Part shown: piece after piece, positions 21,552-32,742 of the stretch
How positions within the stretch are numbered: position 1 is the first letter of the stretch
How the letters are laid out: every line of letters starts with the position of its first letter
Assembly: GCA_039545355.1 (NCBI GenBank)
Contig: BCJJ01000024.1
Span: 655,953 to 719,952, forward strand
DNA from: Trichosporon coremiiforme
Taxonomy: Eukaryota; Basidiomycota; Tremellomycetes; Trichosporonales; Trichosporonaceae
Length of the DNA: 64,000 nucleotides
Reading direction: 5' to 3'
Program-made: the position numbers and the translations under genes
The notes under the pieces: generated by a model
Seen by the model: only the letters and a program-made list of their open reading frames with translations
Database searches by the model: none
What the model was told of the DNA's origin: nothing

Positions 21552-24500
21552 GTATGGTGTGGCGTGGTGGTGTTGGGGGTCGAGGCCGGTGTCGGACTCG
21601 TAGCGGATCGAGGTACGAGATACGCAGGTAGATACGACCACGGAGGGGCAGACGGTTACCGTATCAAATGTGCGGCGAGGAAAGTTGAGAGGTAGAGTTG
21701 AAGCCGTGTCAGGCGGAGGTCGGTTATCACTGGTCGTGTCGTCGTCGCTGTGAGTGCGTCGTCGTCAAGTTCGTGCAAGGAGTATGCAGTGATGAGACGT
21801 GTGCAGAGATGAAGGGGGCGCGGGGGCGAGAACAAGGACAACTAATAACAGATATGAAGACCAGGCGGCAAGGCCGTCGTGGGTTGCGGCTGAGTCGCAG
21901 CTGAGCGGCATGAGCGGATCATATCAGCTGCCAGGTGCTGACTGCTGCTGGCCTGGTCAGGTCCAGGGCCCAGCGGCAGTAGGTGGATGTACGCTGAGTG
22001 ATTGCCCGGCGGCTCCTTGGCCAGCCTCGCCTTGTCGGGTGCTGGCTGACTCGCTCATGCTTGTTCCTGTCGCTGGTCGTCGCTGGTCGTCGCTGTTCTC
22101 TGCTCTGCTGCCCTACTGTGCTGCCGCTGCCCTTGCCGCTTTGGTGCTCGGTGGGATCTCGCGGCGCCCTTCCAGGTGATGTGGCCCCTCATGTCCCCTC
22201 ACTGTCCCTCGTTCGTCCCTCGATCCTGTCGTTGAAAGCATCTCGGCGGGCGAACCGCGGCCAATGAATGCAGCGTCAGGTTCCTTGCATGTGCTGCCCT
22301 TGTTGTGCCCGGCTTCCATCGTCCTGTCCTGTGCCTGCAGCTCTGCTTTTCCTGAGCCCAGCTGTCCCTTGCGCCGCTCCGGCCCTCGCTCCGCCCCTGC
22401 CTCCACTCGGGCACTCAGGCCTTCGAAAGCCGACTCGCCAACCTGATTCTACGCCAGGCGTGGGCGGCGGGCGCCTCACGTCATCGCTATCGCGGACGAC
22501 CGATCGTCTACGCCTGTACGCTGAAGCATTTCTGTAAAAAAGTCTGAAAAAAACCAAAACCAAAACACTCGCCCTCCGATCTTCCTTGCACCCGCCCCAC
22601 TCTCCAAACCTTGTCCGCGTGCTGGCGTGCGGGGCTCGTGCCTTGCCGCGTCTGCTGGCGGAATCATCCGGATCCCCCAGCCGATGAAGCCTGTCTCGAA
22701 GCCTCGACGTTTGGCTGGACCTCCTGCAACCAATGCTGAGCTGTCGGGCATTTCTCCAGCTCTCTGTCAGGGCGTTACGGCTGTCGAAAGCGAGAAGAGA
22801 ACGGTGCCAGGATTCGGTGGACAGCGTGATCAGCTGGTTCTCGCAAAGCTCTGCCCCGATGCCCGACAGTGGGAGGTGCGCTGCACCGGTCCTCAGGAAG
22901 AAACTTGGTAGCGGACAGTTGTGCAGAGTAACAAGCTTAGACACTTACGGCAACTGTGCCCTCGCAGCCCCTCGGTGCCCCCACTCCTCAGAGCGAGAGC
23001 GTGTTTCACGGGGCATGCGCAGTAGGAGAGTGAAGATCACAGCGGTCGGCCAGGTTGTGAGAGTCAGTTGGCTTTCGATCGCTCGGTCCGATGCGTCTCG
23101 GGCCAGGACAACTCGCTCCGCATTTGCCGACCTGTCACCCCTCTCACCATCCATCACACCTTGTCTATTTCTAACACGCACTACAGCCCAGGACCGTGCG
23201 TTGTTGACAGGGCGCATCACGTGACTCGGTCTCGGGGACCAGCGTGCAGGAGTCTGGCGCAGAGAGCGAGACAAGGTGCAATGAAAGCCAGAGTAATGCG
23301 CCGAGGAGCGAGTCAAAACCCATATCGCAAGCCAAACGAAGGCGTCGAATACTCGACTAAGCTGGACCGATATCCCGGCTTGTTCGGCTCAACACTGTGG
23401 CGATGGGGGCCACCGGGGAGCTGGAGAGGCCATGGAGCGGAGAAGGAGAGCCGCGAGGTGCAAGGCAACAGCATTGTCAGGGGTACTACCCCACACTCAG
23501 GCCCGGTCGTGATTGGCACGGTAGGCAACCCTATTGCGACCCTTCAGTCATATGTCGTGCCAAGAGAATGACACAGAGCTCTGCGAGCGAGGACGCGAGC
23601 GAGCCCCTCGACGCTTTACGCCATTGCGCGACGTTGTAGCGCGGTTTGGATCCGCTTCCAAACGACGGGAGGTCTTCTTGCGAGCGTGGCTGACTCTTTT
23701 TGTGAATGCCATTCGGCAATAATCGTGTCCGGAGCGACTGTGCCCCACCGATTCTCATCTGTCCGCAGACCTTGCTCCCAGTGTCGCAGATCCTCATTCA
23801 CGGCGTACCTTCGCAGCTGCTTGTCGAAGCCCGGCCATTGGGAGATGACCGTGACATTCGAGCGCGTGATTACGCGGGGACAGCGGGGTCGAAGTCGGTG
23901 TGGGGCATCAGTATTGAGCGAACCAGGGGCGGCGGAGCAAACCCCGCCGCTAAATCAGATTGCCTAACTCTATCCCCTCCACCAGCGATGTGGACCTCGG
24001 CAAGCCTTTCGTCATGCCAAATGCTTTGCGGTAATGAACAAATGCAAATCCAGGACTTCAGAAGGCACGGCACACGCTACGGGGTCTGGTCGGTCCACGA
24101 TCCGGATATCTAGCTCCCGCAACGCCGCGTGTGCTGTTCTGGCCGAGGGGAGGTGTCGCGGGAGACACCATATTGGTCGTTGACGCAAGAGGTGAGACGT
24201 GGCACGGCACACGTTTCGTATGCATGTCCGTCGTATAGCGTTCATCAGAGCAGAGTGGGGGAGAGAAGTTAGTCAGCGCAGGTGAGCGACGGGTCGGAGC
24301 ACCTCTGGAAGCGACTCACGAGGCACACAGGGTCTTTGTCCAGTCGAAATGAATGTGAATGCGCGGCTCATGGTCGGCCGACCCGTCGCTCTTCCAAGCT
24401 CTCGGGTGGGTTTCTCTCGGGCATTGGCTCTCGGGTTCAAACTCCTCAGGCGTTGTGCCCTCGGACACAGCATCGGGGCAGCGCATCGGAGCCGTCGGAC

Positions 24501-26025
24501 AGCAAGTCACTGGCACGCAGCAGGTACCCGCATGCAAGTTGCATTCCTCACCCCCTTCGTCCATGCTTCATTACCCTCGTCTCCTTTCGGCTGGGTGCGA
24601 TCGAGAGCTTGACAGCGTTGCGATGCGACTACTGGCGACTGAAGCGACTGATGTTATTTGGGGCCGCCGGTTTGGGGCGCCTTCAGCGAGCAAACAGTTG
24701 GGGGACACTGAAGCGTCTGCTCGAACGTTTGCAGTTCGCTTGTTGCGGACCGGAAATCGAGGATGCATGCGGCCGCACCGGTGATGGATGAGGAGATGAT
24801 GCTGACGCATACAGCAGATACGGATCCGTTGGGCGTTAGCAAACAACGGGCGAGAGTGCTCGCGCTCGCTGAGTTCCAGCCTGTACGCGCTGCTTACCGT
24901 CCTGTTTCATTCCTTCCTCTCTGCATGCATTTGGTGCCACCCCAATGTGTACAAGCATTCCGCTGATCGCACGTGCGGCACCCAGAACTGTCGATCCATG
25001 CGCAGCGATTCCAGAGGATACGTAGTGTCCGGAAATAGTGACGACAGGATCATCGCGGCATGCGGGCCACAACACTCGACGATAAGATATCGATAGCGGC
25101 ACTGGCATCGACGCCTTCTCCGTGCACGTATCGATGCATCGGTGCCGCTATCAGCTGCGAGGCCCCGGGATGTGCGGGCTTTTGCTCGGCTTGCACAGAT
25201 ATGGAGAGCGCGGGGCATGCGCCGGGGCCAACGTATCGAAGCGCCAGGAGTCCGGTGTCGGACTGCCGCGGATGGAGGATCGCAGCTTTAGCTGGGCAGA
25301 ACGGCCGCGGCGCCGCGTACCTGTACCTTGGCGTGGGTATGGGTTTCGGCGTCTGCGGGGAAATATTCCAGATTCCTTCGGCGGTTTCTCTCGCTTTGTT
25401 CGCCTGATGCTGCGAAAGATAACGACACAGCATAAAGGCCGCTGCTTATCCTGGGCATGCATGCGGGGTAGCAGAGATAAAGAGGAATGGAGGGATAAGG
25501 GAGGAAAAGAAAGACCCACGGAGGAACCAAGTGGCTCCGCAGGCACTGGCAGCCACCACCGCCGTCGGCACGGACCTTGGGATGGCGTACGGGGCCAGAG
25601 TCGTACTTTTGTGATGGACGCGAGTCTGTCTGGACTCTATGCATAGACCGATGAAGTCTGCAGTCTGCCTAACAATGATTTACATTTGCACATACTCTCA
25701 ACAGGCAGGCACTTCAATCCAAATGGCGGAAATCTCTGCGGTGACAGCATTCGATGGGAGCCGTCGTACCCGGAATCGCCCTTCAACTCCTGGCGTTTCT
25801 GTCAACATGCAACTGAATACCAGCACACGAGCACGGTGTACACGAGCGGACAGTCGACGTCGGAAGTGCACAGGCACGATAGCGAGCAACGCCGTCCAAC
25901 GAGGTCGATGGACGACTGCCTCGTGACGAGCCACCAACGAGCCAGTGAACATCGTCGATCTGTAAGCGACCTCTAACAACCCTGCGTCATCCATTCTAAC
26001 ATATCGGGCATAACATATCGGGCAA
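21552..26025. other. 4.5 kb gene-poor stretch between the transcription factor and the F-box gene
   Basis: Upstream of the transcription factor start and downstream of the F-box gene stop. Only short overlapping frames are present; the longest (22276-22944, minus) is low-complexity Arg/Ser/Gly-rich and unlike any family I know. Part of it is probably the transcription factor promoter and leader. It contains a TCACGTGA palindrome at 23217-23224 and a TCGCTGGTCG tandem near 22071-22096. I see no tRNA or other RNA gene. Confidence 0.5.
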
Positions 26026-28170
26026 CTAAAATACAACTCTCTGGGCCTTGGCGATGATGTCGTGCAGGTCTCCATCGACCTTGTTCTTCTCCCCGCAGAC
26101 TTCGCACGGCCCCGCTCTCACTTCACTGACGAAGCTCACGTCCTCCTCTTTCTTGCCATACTTCTCCTCGAGCTCCTGCAACCTCCTCGCTCTCCGATAC
26201 CTAGCGCTAGCCTCCTGGGCTCTCTGCACCCTGTCCTGGCAAACATCCCTTCTCACGGTTGTCGTCCTCACCGCCTCTCGCGCTGCCACGAGACCCTCGT
26301 GTTCATCCAGGTACCGGTCCAGAGAGGCAAGTTCGGGGTGTTCAGCTCTGAATGTCTTCGCCATGCCAGCAATAGCGACGCTGTCGAGCCTCACGGCGTC
26401 ACGTTCCGCATCCTCGGCGTATGCGTCCACCTCGTGGTGTCGCTCCAAGAGCTGTTTGTGCCTCGCGGCAGACTTGCCCTTGTACGCGCGCACGTCGCGC
26501 AGCGCCTTCTCCCGCTTCTCGCGCCAGTGCGCCGCCTCCGTCTCCAGCTGGGCCAGCGAGGCTCCAATGGCGGGCGCGAGGGCCGTCACGGCTGAGACGT
26601 AGTCGTCCCTCGCCTGCTTGAGGGCGGCGTCAGCCGCTTCGGTGGCAGACGCCGCGGCGTGCCGCGCCTTCAACAGGTCCGCATGCGCGCGCTGTAGGTC
26701 GGCGGGGTCAAACTCGCCCGAGTTCAGGTCGCCGTACTCGGGCGCATTCTCCGGTCGGGAGAGCAGGTCATGAACCCGCTCTACGGTTGAGAGGGGCACG
26801 GGACCCGCGAACTCCCACGTCTGCGGGTTCGGCGCCGAGTCGGGGAACGCTTCGTCCTGCGGAATCCCCATGCGTGTTGCCACGATCGCATCAGCCAGAT
26901 CCGGTTCCTCAGCGGTCGGCGCGTAGAACACCCTGTTCCGAGTGCCCAGGCCGCCGTTCATCGGAATGCACGGCTTGCGCTCACCCCACCTGCGCTGCGA
27001 CCAGACGGGCGGCGTGGGCGTGTACCCGCCGTGCCGGAGGTTGTGCACCGTGAAGCTCTCCAGTGACGGGGGCAGCATGCGCCGGATGCGAGCGGCGGGG
27101 TCGTCTCGAGCCGCGCGCCAGCTGACAGGTACACGGAGGACCTGCTCGCGTGTGACCTTTGCCGCTGGCCGAGCAATTGTCCGGCGGAAGTGCGCGGCCA
27201 CGTCGAACCGGGCCGGAATGGTGAGACAGGCATGACGGGGCTGCATGAAGGCGGGCGACTCCAGGGCTGCTCGGAGGCGATACAGCTGTCTCTGCTGCAG
27301 CACACGGCTCGAGAAGGCTACCCTCTGAACACGGGGAAAGATGACCGGCCCGTCATAGGCATCCCAGTACTCCCAGGCGGCGCGGTGGGAGCGCTCGGCC
27401 GCCTGGTTCAGGCGCCGGCGATACGTCCGCGCCCCACCGGGGGGACACAGGTTCGGGTCCATCGTCTCGACGGCATAGACTAGGTCCGAGGCAAACTCCC
27501 ACCCTGGCACCTGAGCGAAGGTAACTGACTCGGTGTGCCGGAAGAGCTCGAGGCGACGCTCCCACGTGCACGAAGCGGATGCGGCTTGTATCTCGGCGAA
27601 CGGCGGAGCGAGCTCGTCGTCGGTTTCAGCGTCGAGGGAGGCTTCGACACCACCGGCGTACATGATGTCGTCGTCCGTGTCCTCGAAGAAGTCCTCCTCG
27701 CTGTCGGAGTCGGAGGCGACGAAGGAGGCGTCCGAGTCGTCGTCGTCAGACAGGTCGTCATCATCGGCGGCCGCTGCAGGTGGAGCGGTATTCCCAGCGG
27801 GCGGCTGGGTGGCGACGGCGGGTGGAGCGCCGTTCGTGACTCCATTCTCGCCACCAGCCCCTGCAGCTTGCTCTTCGGCCTCGTACTCCTCGAAGATGTC
27901 AGGGAACTTGTCCCTCAGCCCCTGCGCCTCCTCCTTGAATGCCTGCCTCGATCCAGGCTTCCGGCCGGCATGGAGCTCGGCGCGGCGTGGGAGCCCGAGG
28001 AACAGCTTGTCGAGGTTGGCGCGCGTGATGACCAGGTGCCGGTATAGCTGGGGAGTCAGGACGCGGTTGAGGTCCTTTGACAGGCGGGTCAGGCTGGCGA
28101 CGGTGCCTGGCGAGGCGAATGACGCGACGAGCGTCACGAGCTCGAAGGGGAGCGCCCGGTCGCTCCTCAT
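26026..28170 (-). CDS. F-box-like domain protein
   Basis: A single-exon gene of 714 residues from ATG 28170, with a TATA-like TTATAAATA about 60-70 bases before it. The N-terminus RALPFELVTLVASFASPGT, followed by LTRLSKDLNRVLTPQLYRHL, fits an F-box-like motif (PxELxxxI ... LYxxI). Such proteins usually link substrates to SCF ubiquitin ligases. An acidic stretch (about 140-200, many Asp/Ser) follows, then a middle part that may be repeat-like, a predicted coiled-coil section (about 490-690, Ala/Arg/Glu/Lys rich) and a C-terminal CEVCGEKNKVDGDL motif with a CxxC pair. A decayed tandem copy lies immediately upstream at 28433-30298. Substrate and partner are unknown. Confidence 0.8.
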   Translation of the reverse strand: MRSDRALPFELVTLVASFASPGTVASLTRLSKDLNRVLTPQLYRHLVITRANLDKLFLGLPRRAELHAGRKPGSRQAFKEEAQGLRDKFPDIFEEYEAEEQAAGAGGENGVTNGAPPAVATQPPAGNTAPPAAAADDDDLSDDDDSDASFVASDSDSEEDFFEDTDDDIMYAGGVEASLDAETDDELAPPFAEIQAASASCTWERRLELFRHTESVTFAQVPGWEFASDLVYAVETMDPNLCPPGGARTYRRRLNQAAERSHRAAWEYWDAYDGPVIFPRVQRVAFSSRVLQQRQLYRLRAALESPAFMQPRHACLTIPARFDVAAHFRRTIARPAAKVTREQVLRVPVSWRAARDDPAARIRRMLPPSLESFTVHNLRHGGYTPTPPVWSQRRWGERKPCIPMNGGLGTRNRVFYAPTAEEPDLADAIVATRMGIPQDEAFPDSAPNPQTWEFAGPVPLSTVERVHDLLSRPENAPEYGDLNSGEFDPADLQRAHADLLKARHAAASATEAADAALKQARDDYVSAVTALAPAIGASLAQLETEAAHWREKREKALRDVRAYKGKSAARHKQLLERHHEVDAYAEDAERDAVRLDSVAIAGMAKTFRAEHPELASLDRYLDEHEGLVAAREAVRTTTVRRDVCQDRVQRAQEASARYRRARRLQELEEKYGKKEEDVSFVSEVRAGPCEVCGEKNKVDGDLHDIIAKAQRVVF

Positions 28171-28432
28171 CACTGCAGGGCTGCGGTGAGGGATGGAGCG
28201 AAGGGGACATGTTAGTTCGCCCACAGGTCAGTATTTATAATTCGGGGTGGACTTGGCAGGTGGAGGTTGGTTAGTTCCGCGCGATCAGTCCTGTTGACAC
28301 TAAGGCACGTACGTACGTCACGGATGCCGCGTGACTCCGGCGGCCATGAGCTCTTATTAAGCCGGCGAGCCGAGGCTCTCTGATAGCGAAGAGCGACATG
28401 CATACACAACACCTGGCGGTAGCATGCTTGCA

Positions 28433-30298
28433 CTAGACTCGGTAGCTCCAGGCGCGGCCGACGAGCTCCTTCAGGTCGCGATCGACGACATTGCCGCTAC
28501 CGCAAACGTCGCAAGGCTTGGCTTCGTCGAACTCTTGGAACGTGACACGTTCGGTGGGATCAGGAGCAGGCATGGCTGCCAGCCTTCTCCGGGCGTTCTC
28601 CTTCTTGTCCTCCTCAGCCTTGCGCTGCTCTGCGTACATCTGTGATTGAGCGTCGTCACGGGCGGTCTTGGCGACGGCGGTCTTCTTCTTGACGTACTGC
28701 TCCCGGGATTCCTTCACCCCAGCTCTGGCCCAGAGGCCGCGGATCTCCGCGCCAGCCTTGCCAATGCCTTTGGCTGCGTTCTCGGCAAGCTGCATTTCTG
28801 TTGCAGAGCGGTCATGTCTTGCCGGTTCCCGCCCCAATGGGCTGCGTCCCACTTCTTGCGTGCCACAACCGAAGCCGCCTGCAACTCGGCCAGCCGGTCA
28901 GGTAGTTCGGGCACTTTGGCCCTCAGCGTGTCGTCGTACTCCGTGAGCGCGTCGTCGTACGCCGTGCCGGCAGTGATCTCGGCCTGCCCGAACGCCAACG
29001 AGGCATCCTTGAAAGTACGCTTCGCTCGCGCAATGGCAGCAGGAGCATCGGGGTTCTCGTCCTCCGGCAGGAACTTGAAGTAGCCTCTGTCGATGGCTTT
29101 GAAGCGGGCGGCGTCTGCATCTTTCCTAACCTTCGCACTTATCTCGTTGATCGTCTTCAGTGGAAAGTTCTCGACGAGCTCCTAGGTTCCCGTAGTCCCG
29201 TTCACAGCCCACGAAATAGCGGGTGCAAGCTGATTTGTCTTGGTGCTTGGACCAGGATTGTAGAACACCTTCTTGGTTACGCCGGAAGCGCGGAATGGGA
29301 TCGGGACGCCGTAGCCCGCGTCCGTCGTGCCCTGCCTCGGGTGCAGCGCAGGCGCTTCACCGACATCGCGAAGGTCATGAACGCAAAATGTTTCGATGCT
29401 TGAGGGGAGGAAGCAGACCAAAGGCTGTCAAGGGATCGCTTGTCACGACTTCCCACGAATCCATGAGTTCATAGCCGAAGTCATTGATGATCTGTTCGTC
29501 GATGTTACTGATATGTCGCTGGATCTACGCCGGAAGAACTCGGGGAGGTCGCGCCCGTTCGGCATCGTGATGCAGACGTGTGTGGGTCGGCCGAACCTTG
29601 ATGAACGGACTAGCCGGGGAATCGCATGCACCGTCTCGTTGGAGTAAAAGTTCACCGTAGCCCAGTCGGTGACGTACCGGATCACGCGCGATGAGAAAGA
29701 TAGATGGGTGAGCGACGGGAAGAGAGGGGTTCGCGGCTCGCGGCTCCTCGTCCTCGTCATCTTGGACGGCTTCGTCTTCAGAGTCAAAACATTCGGGCAA
29801 GCGTAGATGTTCCATCAGATCGTTGAGGACGTACTCGCTCGGCACCTGGGCGAACGTAACTCTCCGGACGTGCTTGAACAGCTCCTTCTTGCGTTCCAGG
29901 TGACAGTTTCAGTATCTTTCTTAATCGTGTCAAGCTCCGGGATGAGTTCGTCATCTGTCTCTGGGTCTGACTCATCGTAATCGGTTGATTGGAATCCATT
30001 GCCATGCAGATGAGGACGTTCCTCGGCCCAGATATCAGCGAACTTGTCCTCAACTCCTGGATCTCCTCGTCGAACTTGGCCTTTGTTACGCGGAAGTTCT
30101 TGGCTTTCGCTTCGCGGGGAAGGCCGACGAAGAGCCGGTCGATGTTCGCACGAGTGATGACAATGTTGCGGTAAAGGAGGGGCGACACCGCAGCGTTAAC
30201 AGATTGGACGTTTGGCACAACGCGACCTGCGCGCTGGGACTAGCGTCCGCGGCCACGAGCGTGATGAGCTCGAGCGGTCACTGTCTTTTGGCCGACAT
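28433..30298 (-). pseudogene. decayed tandem copy of the F-box-like gene
   Basis: The same layout as the neighbour at 26026-28170 can be followed in order along the minus strand, but in several frames. ATG 30298 reads MSAKRQ and then TGA, continuing in that frame as PLELITLVAADASPS. A shift then gives SPLLYRNIVITRANIDRLF (neighbour: TPQLYRHLVITRANLDKLF). A one-base loss near EELQELR moves the frame to DKFADIW. Another shift lies near 29900 (ELFKHVRRVTFAQVP, neighbour ELFRHTESVTFAQVP). A TAG interrupts at about 29182-29184 after VNGTTGT, and a further shift occurs near 28830. The final CDVCGSGNVVDRDL matches CEVCGEKNKVDGDL. Introns cannot explain the breaks, because they lack splice signals. 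A pseudogene from tandem duplication is the best reading. Confidence 0.75.
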
Positions 30299-30568
30299 GA
30301 CAGCAGTGGTCGGCTTTTGGTGGGAGGGACAGTGTCAAGGGAGTGTGTAAGACCTTCCTTCCTCTGGCACTTATTTACGCTTGTTGTTTCCGTGGTGGAG
30401 GTTCGCCACCTGTCGTCATTGGGGGCCGTCCTTCAGCCAGCGCCCCCGAGCCCGCATATCATGCCTCCATCCAGCATAAATTATACAAAAACTACCTGAA
30501 TCCAAATGCTAACGCACTTGTCGAAGGGACTGCGTCCCCCAGGTGTCAAGAAACACACGACAAATGCA

Positions 30569-32387
30569 TCAAATGATTCTGTTGTACAAGACTGAGCAGT
30601 TGTAGCCGGGGACTATTGTCTCCTCCGCGCGGACGCCCCTCTTGATGAGCTTGCCCTTGAGGTCGTACGCGTCCGCCTTGGTGTGGTGGAGCTGAAGGCG
30701 GGTGAAGTGGATCGGCTTCTGCTTGAGGCCGCCGGGCGCGTCCTTTGTGTCGATCTGCTCTGTCCGGCTAGCGACGAGCGTGTCCATGGCATGTGGGATG
30801 AGACTCGGGAGGTGCGTCGGCGTCGCGATCGATGACCGCTTACCGGTGCCGAGCTGGTAGTCGACTGAGTGTTAGCTACGGCCAAGGAAGTCAAGCTGCA
30901 GGGAAAACTCACTGTTACCTCCCCAGACGAGGACGTCCTTGCCGAACATGTTCTGCTTCTTGCCCTTGGGGTCGGCGGACTGGAGCGTGTCGAGGACGGC
31001 GAAGGCGTGCGTGTTCATCGAAGGTGAGACGGAGACGGACGTGATCTGGAGCGGGACGAGTTCCTGCGTCGCCTCCGAGTACTCCTGAAGTCCGCTCAGG
31101 CTGTTGTCAGCTACATCCAACCGTTGTCCAACTCACGTCTTGATCTTGGCGGGCTCGTAGCAAGCTGAGGACCACATTCCCGTTCCGAGGGTTCCGTTCT
31201 GACCGTTTCCGCACGAGAGGACGTCGACGAGCTTCTTGTTGCCGTCCTCGCGCTCGATCGTGAAGAAGGTCGTGGCACCGCCGGCTGAGACGTTCGAGCA
31301 CGAGATACGGGTACCAGCCGGGTAAGCCTTGCCGATGGCGATCTCAACGGGAGTAGGAATGGTAGAGACGGTGGTGCGGTTGCCGAGACCGATCTGGCCG
31401 TAGTCGTTGGCACCGAAACCGAGCACCTTGCCGTCAACGGTGCGGACAAACGAGGAACGGTCAGAAGCAGCAATCTGGGCGATACGGATACCGCTGAGGG
31501 CCGGGATCTCAGTCAGCTTGGTCTCGAAGCGGGGGTCGGAAGCGGGCGGGAGCGTGGGGCCATCGCGGACAGCCTCGGCCATGGTAGCGGGAATGGGGAA
31601 GGTCTGGCGGGTGCCGAGCTGACGGTGCGAGTTCGCGGCCGGGTTCAGGGGTAGAGAGAACGTGCGCCCCTTGTTCGTGAGCGCGAGCAGGTGGTTAGAG
31701 CCGACGGAGATGCTCGTCCACTTCTCGCCCCAGCCCAGGCGAACGTTGGGCTGCAGCTCGACATAGTCCACGCCCGGATCGCGCGACGCAAGCCGCTTCC
31801 AGTACGCCCGCGAGGGAACGGTACCCTCCTGGAACGAGCGGTCCGCGGACACAGCGTACAGCCGTCCGCGCTTCGACAGGGCGAATAGCTTGCCAGGGGC
31901 AGCCGCCACCTCGGCAAGATCCTGGTAGGTTAGTATACAGGCCTGACCAGTGTGAACCTACCCTTCCACTGAGGCTCTGACCGACCTCGCCTGACGGGTC
32001 GTAGTCCGTTCCCCACATCCAGAGGTCTCCTCGAGCATCGATCGCCGCTCCGTACTTCTCCTGGATGACGAGATGACGCAATGCCGTCGCTCCGAGCTGA
32101 ACCAAAGGTGTGGGGTTCTTCAGCGTCTTCTTGTCGCTGGTGGGGAGGAGGGTGAGGTACTCGTTCGTTCCCCAACCGAGCGGCGTGGTGGTGTTGGGAA
32201 CGCCGCTGGGCGAGATGTGAATCGCTTCCGGGAGGAGGGTCGTCGGTGTCGGGAAGGGCGAGTCGTCGAGGCGGATGGGGTTGAGGAGCTGCTGCTTGCT
32301 GTTGTGCAGGGTGTACGCGGCGTAGCCGAGCACGGCACCCGCGGCGAGCGGGGCAGCCCTTGCTCCGATGCGCAACGAGGTAGCCAT
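30569..32387 (-). CDS. FMP25: mitochondrial RCC1-repeat protein FMP25
   Basis: Four exons: 32387-31962, 31921-31137, 31100-30913 and 30864-30569, giving 564 residues. The N-terminus (MATSLRIGARAAPLAAGAVL) is Arg/Ala-rich and hydrophobic, fitting a mitochondrial presequence or anchor. RCC1-type propeller repeats follow: TPLGWGTNEYLTL, GDLWMWGTDYDPSGEVGQ, VLGFGANDYGQIGLGNRT, VLSCGNGQNGTLGTGMW and VLVWGGN...YQLGTGKRSS, the last built across an exon junction. Yeast Fmp25 is an inner-membrane protein linked to respiratory complex III assembly. The introns (41, 36 and 48 nt) have GTAGGT or GTGAGT donors and CTAAC or CTGAC branch sites. It starts 355 bp from, and diverges from, the complex I 24 kDa subunit gene, which suggests a shared promoter for two respiratory genes. 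Confidence 0.88.
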
Positions 32388-32742
32388 TGCGGGATGAGCG
32401 ATGGCAGAAGGCCGTGGCTGAGTGAGGTCACTTGATGCTCGCGCTGGTGGCTCGGCGCTTGGCCAGACTCTCATGCCTCAGCCTCAATGTCGATTTGGGC
32501 CCCGCGTCATTGGTTCACTCTGCCCACGTGGTGGTTGGCTGTGGTTGGGATTAAAACCACGAAATGGCGAGGAAACAAAATATCTCCGTTCCGCCTGGGC
32601 TAGGCTCGTCCAACCACTGCGTCGCAATATCACTGCCTGCAAGGCCTGGCTGCCAGACTCAGCCTGCTCCTCGTCGCTCGAACTCGTTTCGCCGTTGTCG
32701 TCGATTCAAGTCCGTCTCACACCGCTCCAAAACACACCCACC

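Noticed and set aside
22276..22944. 222-codon open frame on the minus strand
   Set aside because: Arg/Ser/Gly-rich product without family resemblance; other frames over the same bases are equally open. Not enough to call a gene.
24430..24442. GGTTCAAACTCC resembling a tRNA B-box
   Set aside because: No A-box or matching stems at the correct distance upstream.
28171..28224. Upstream extension of the F-box-like protein from a GTG codon at 28224
   Set aside because: The codon is GTG, not ATG, and a TATA-like element lies just upstream of this point; ATG 28170 opens right before the F-box-like motif.
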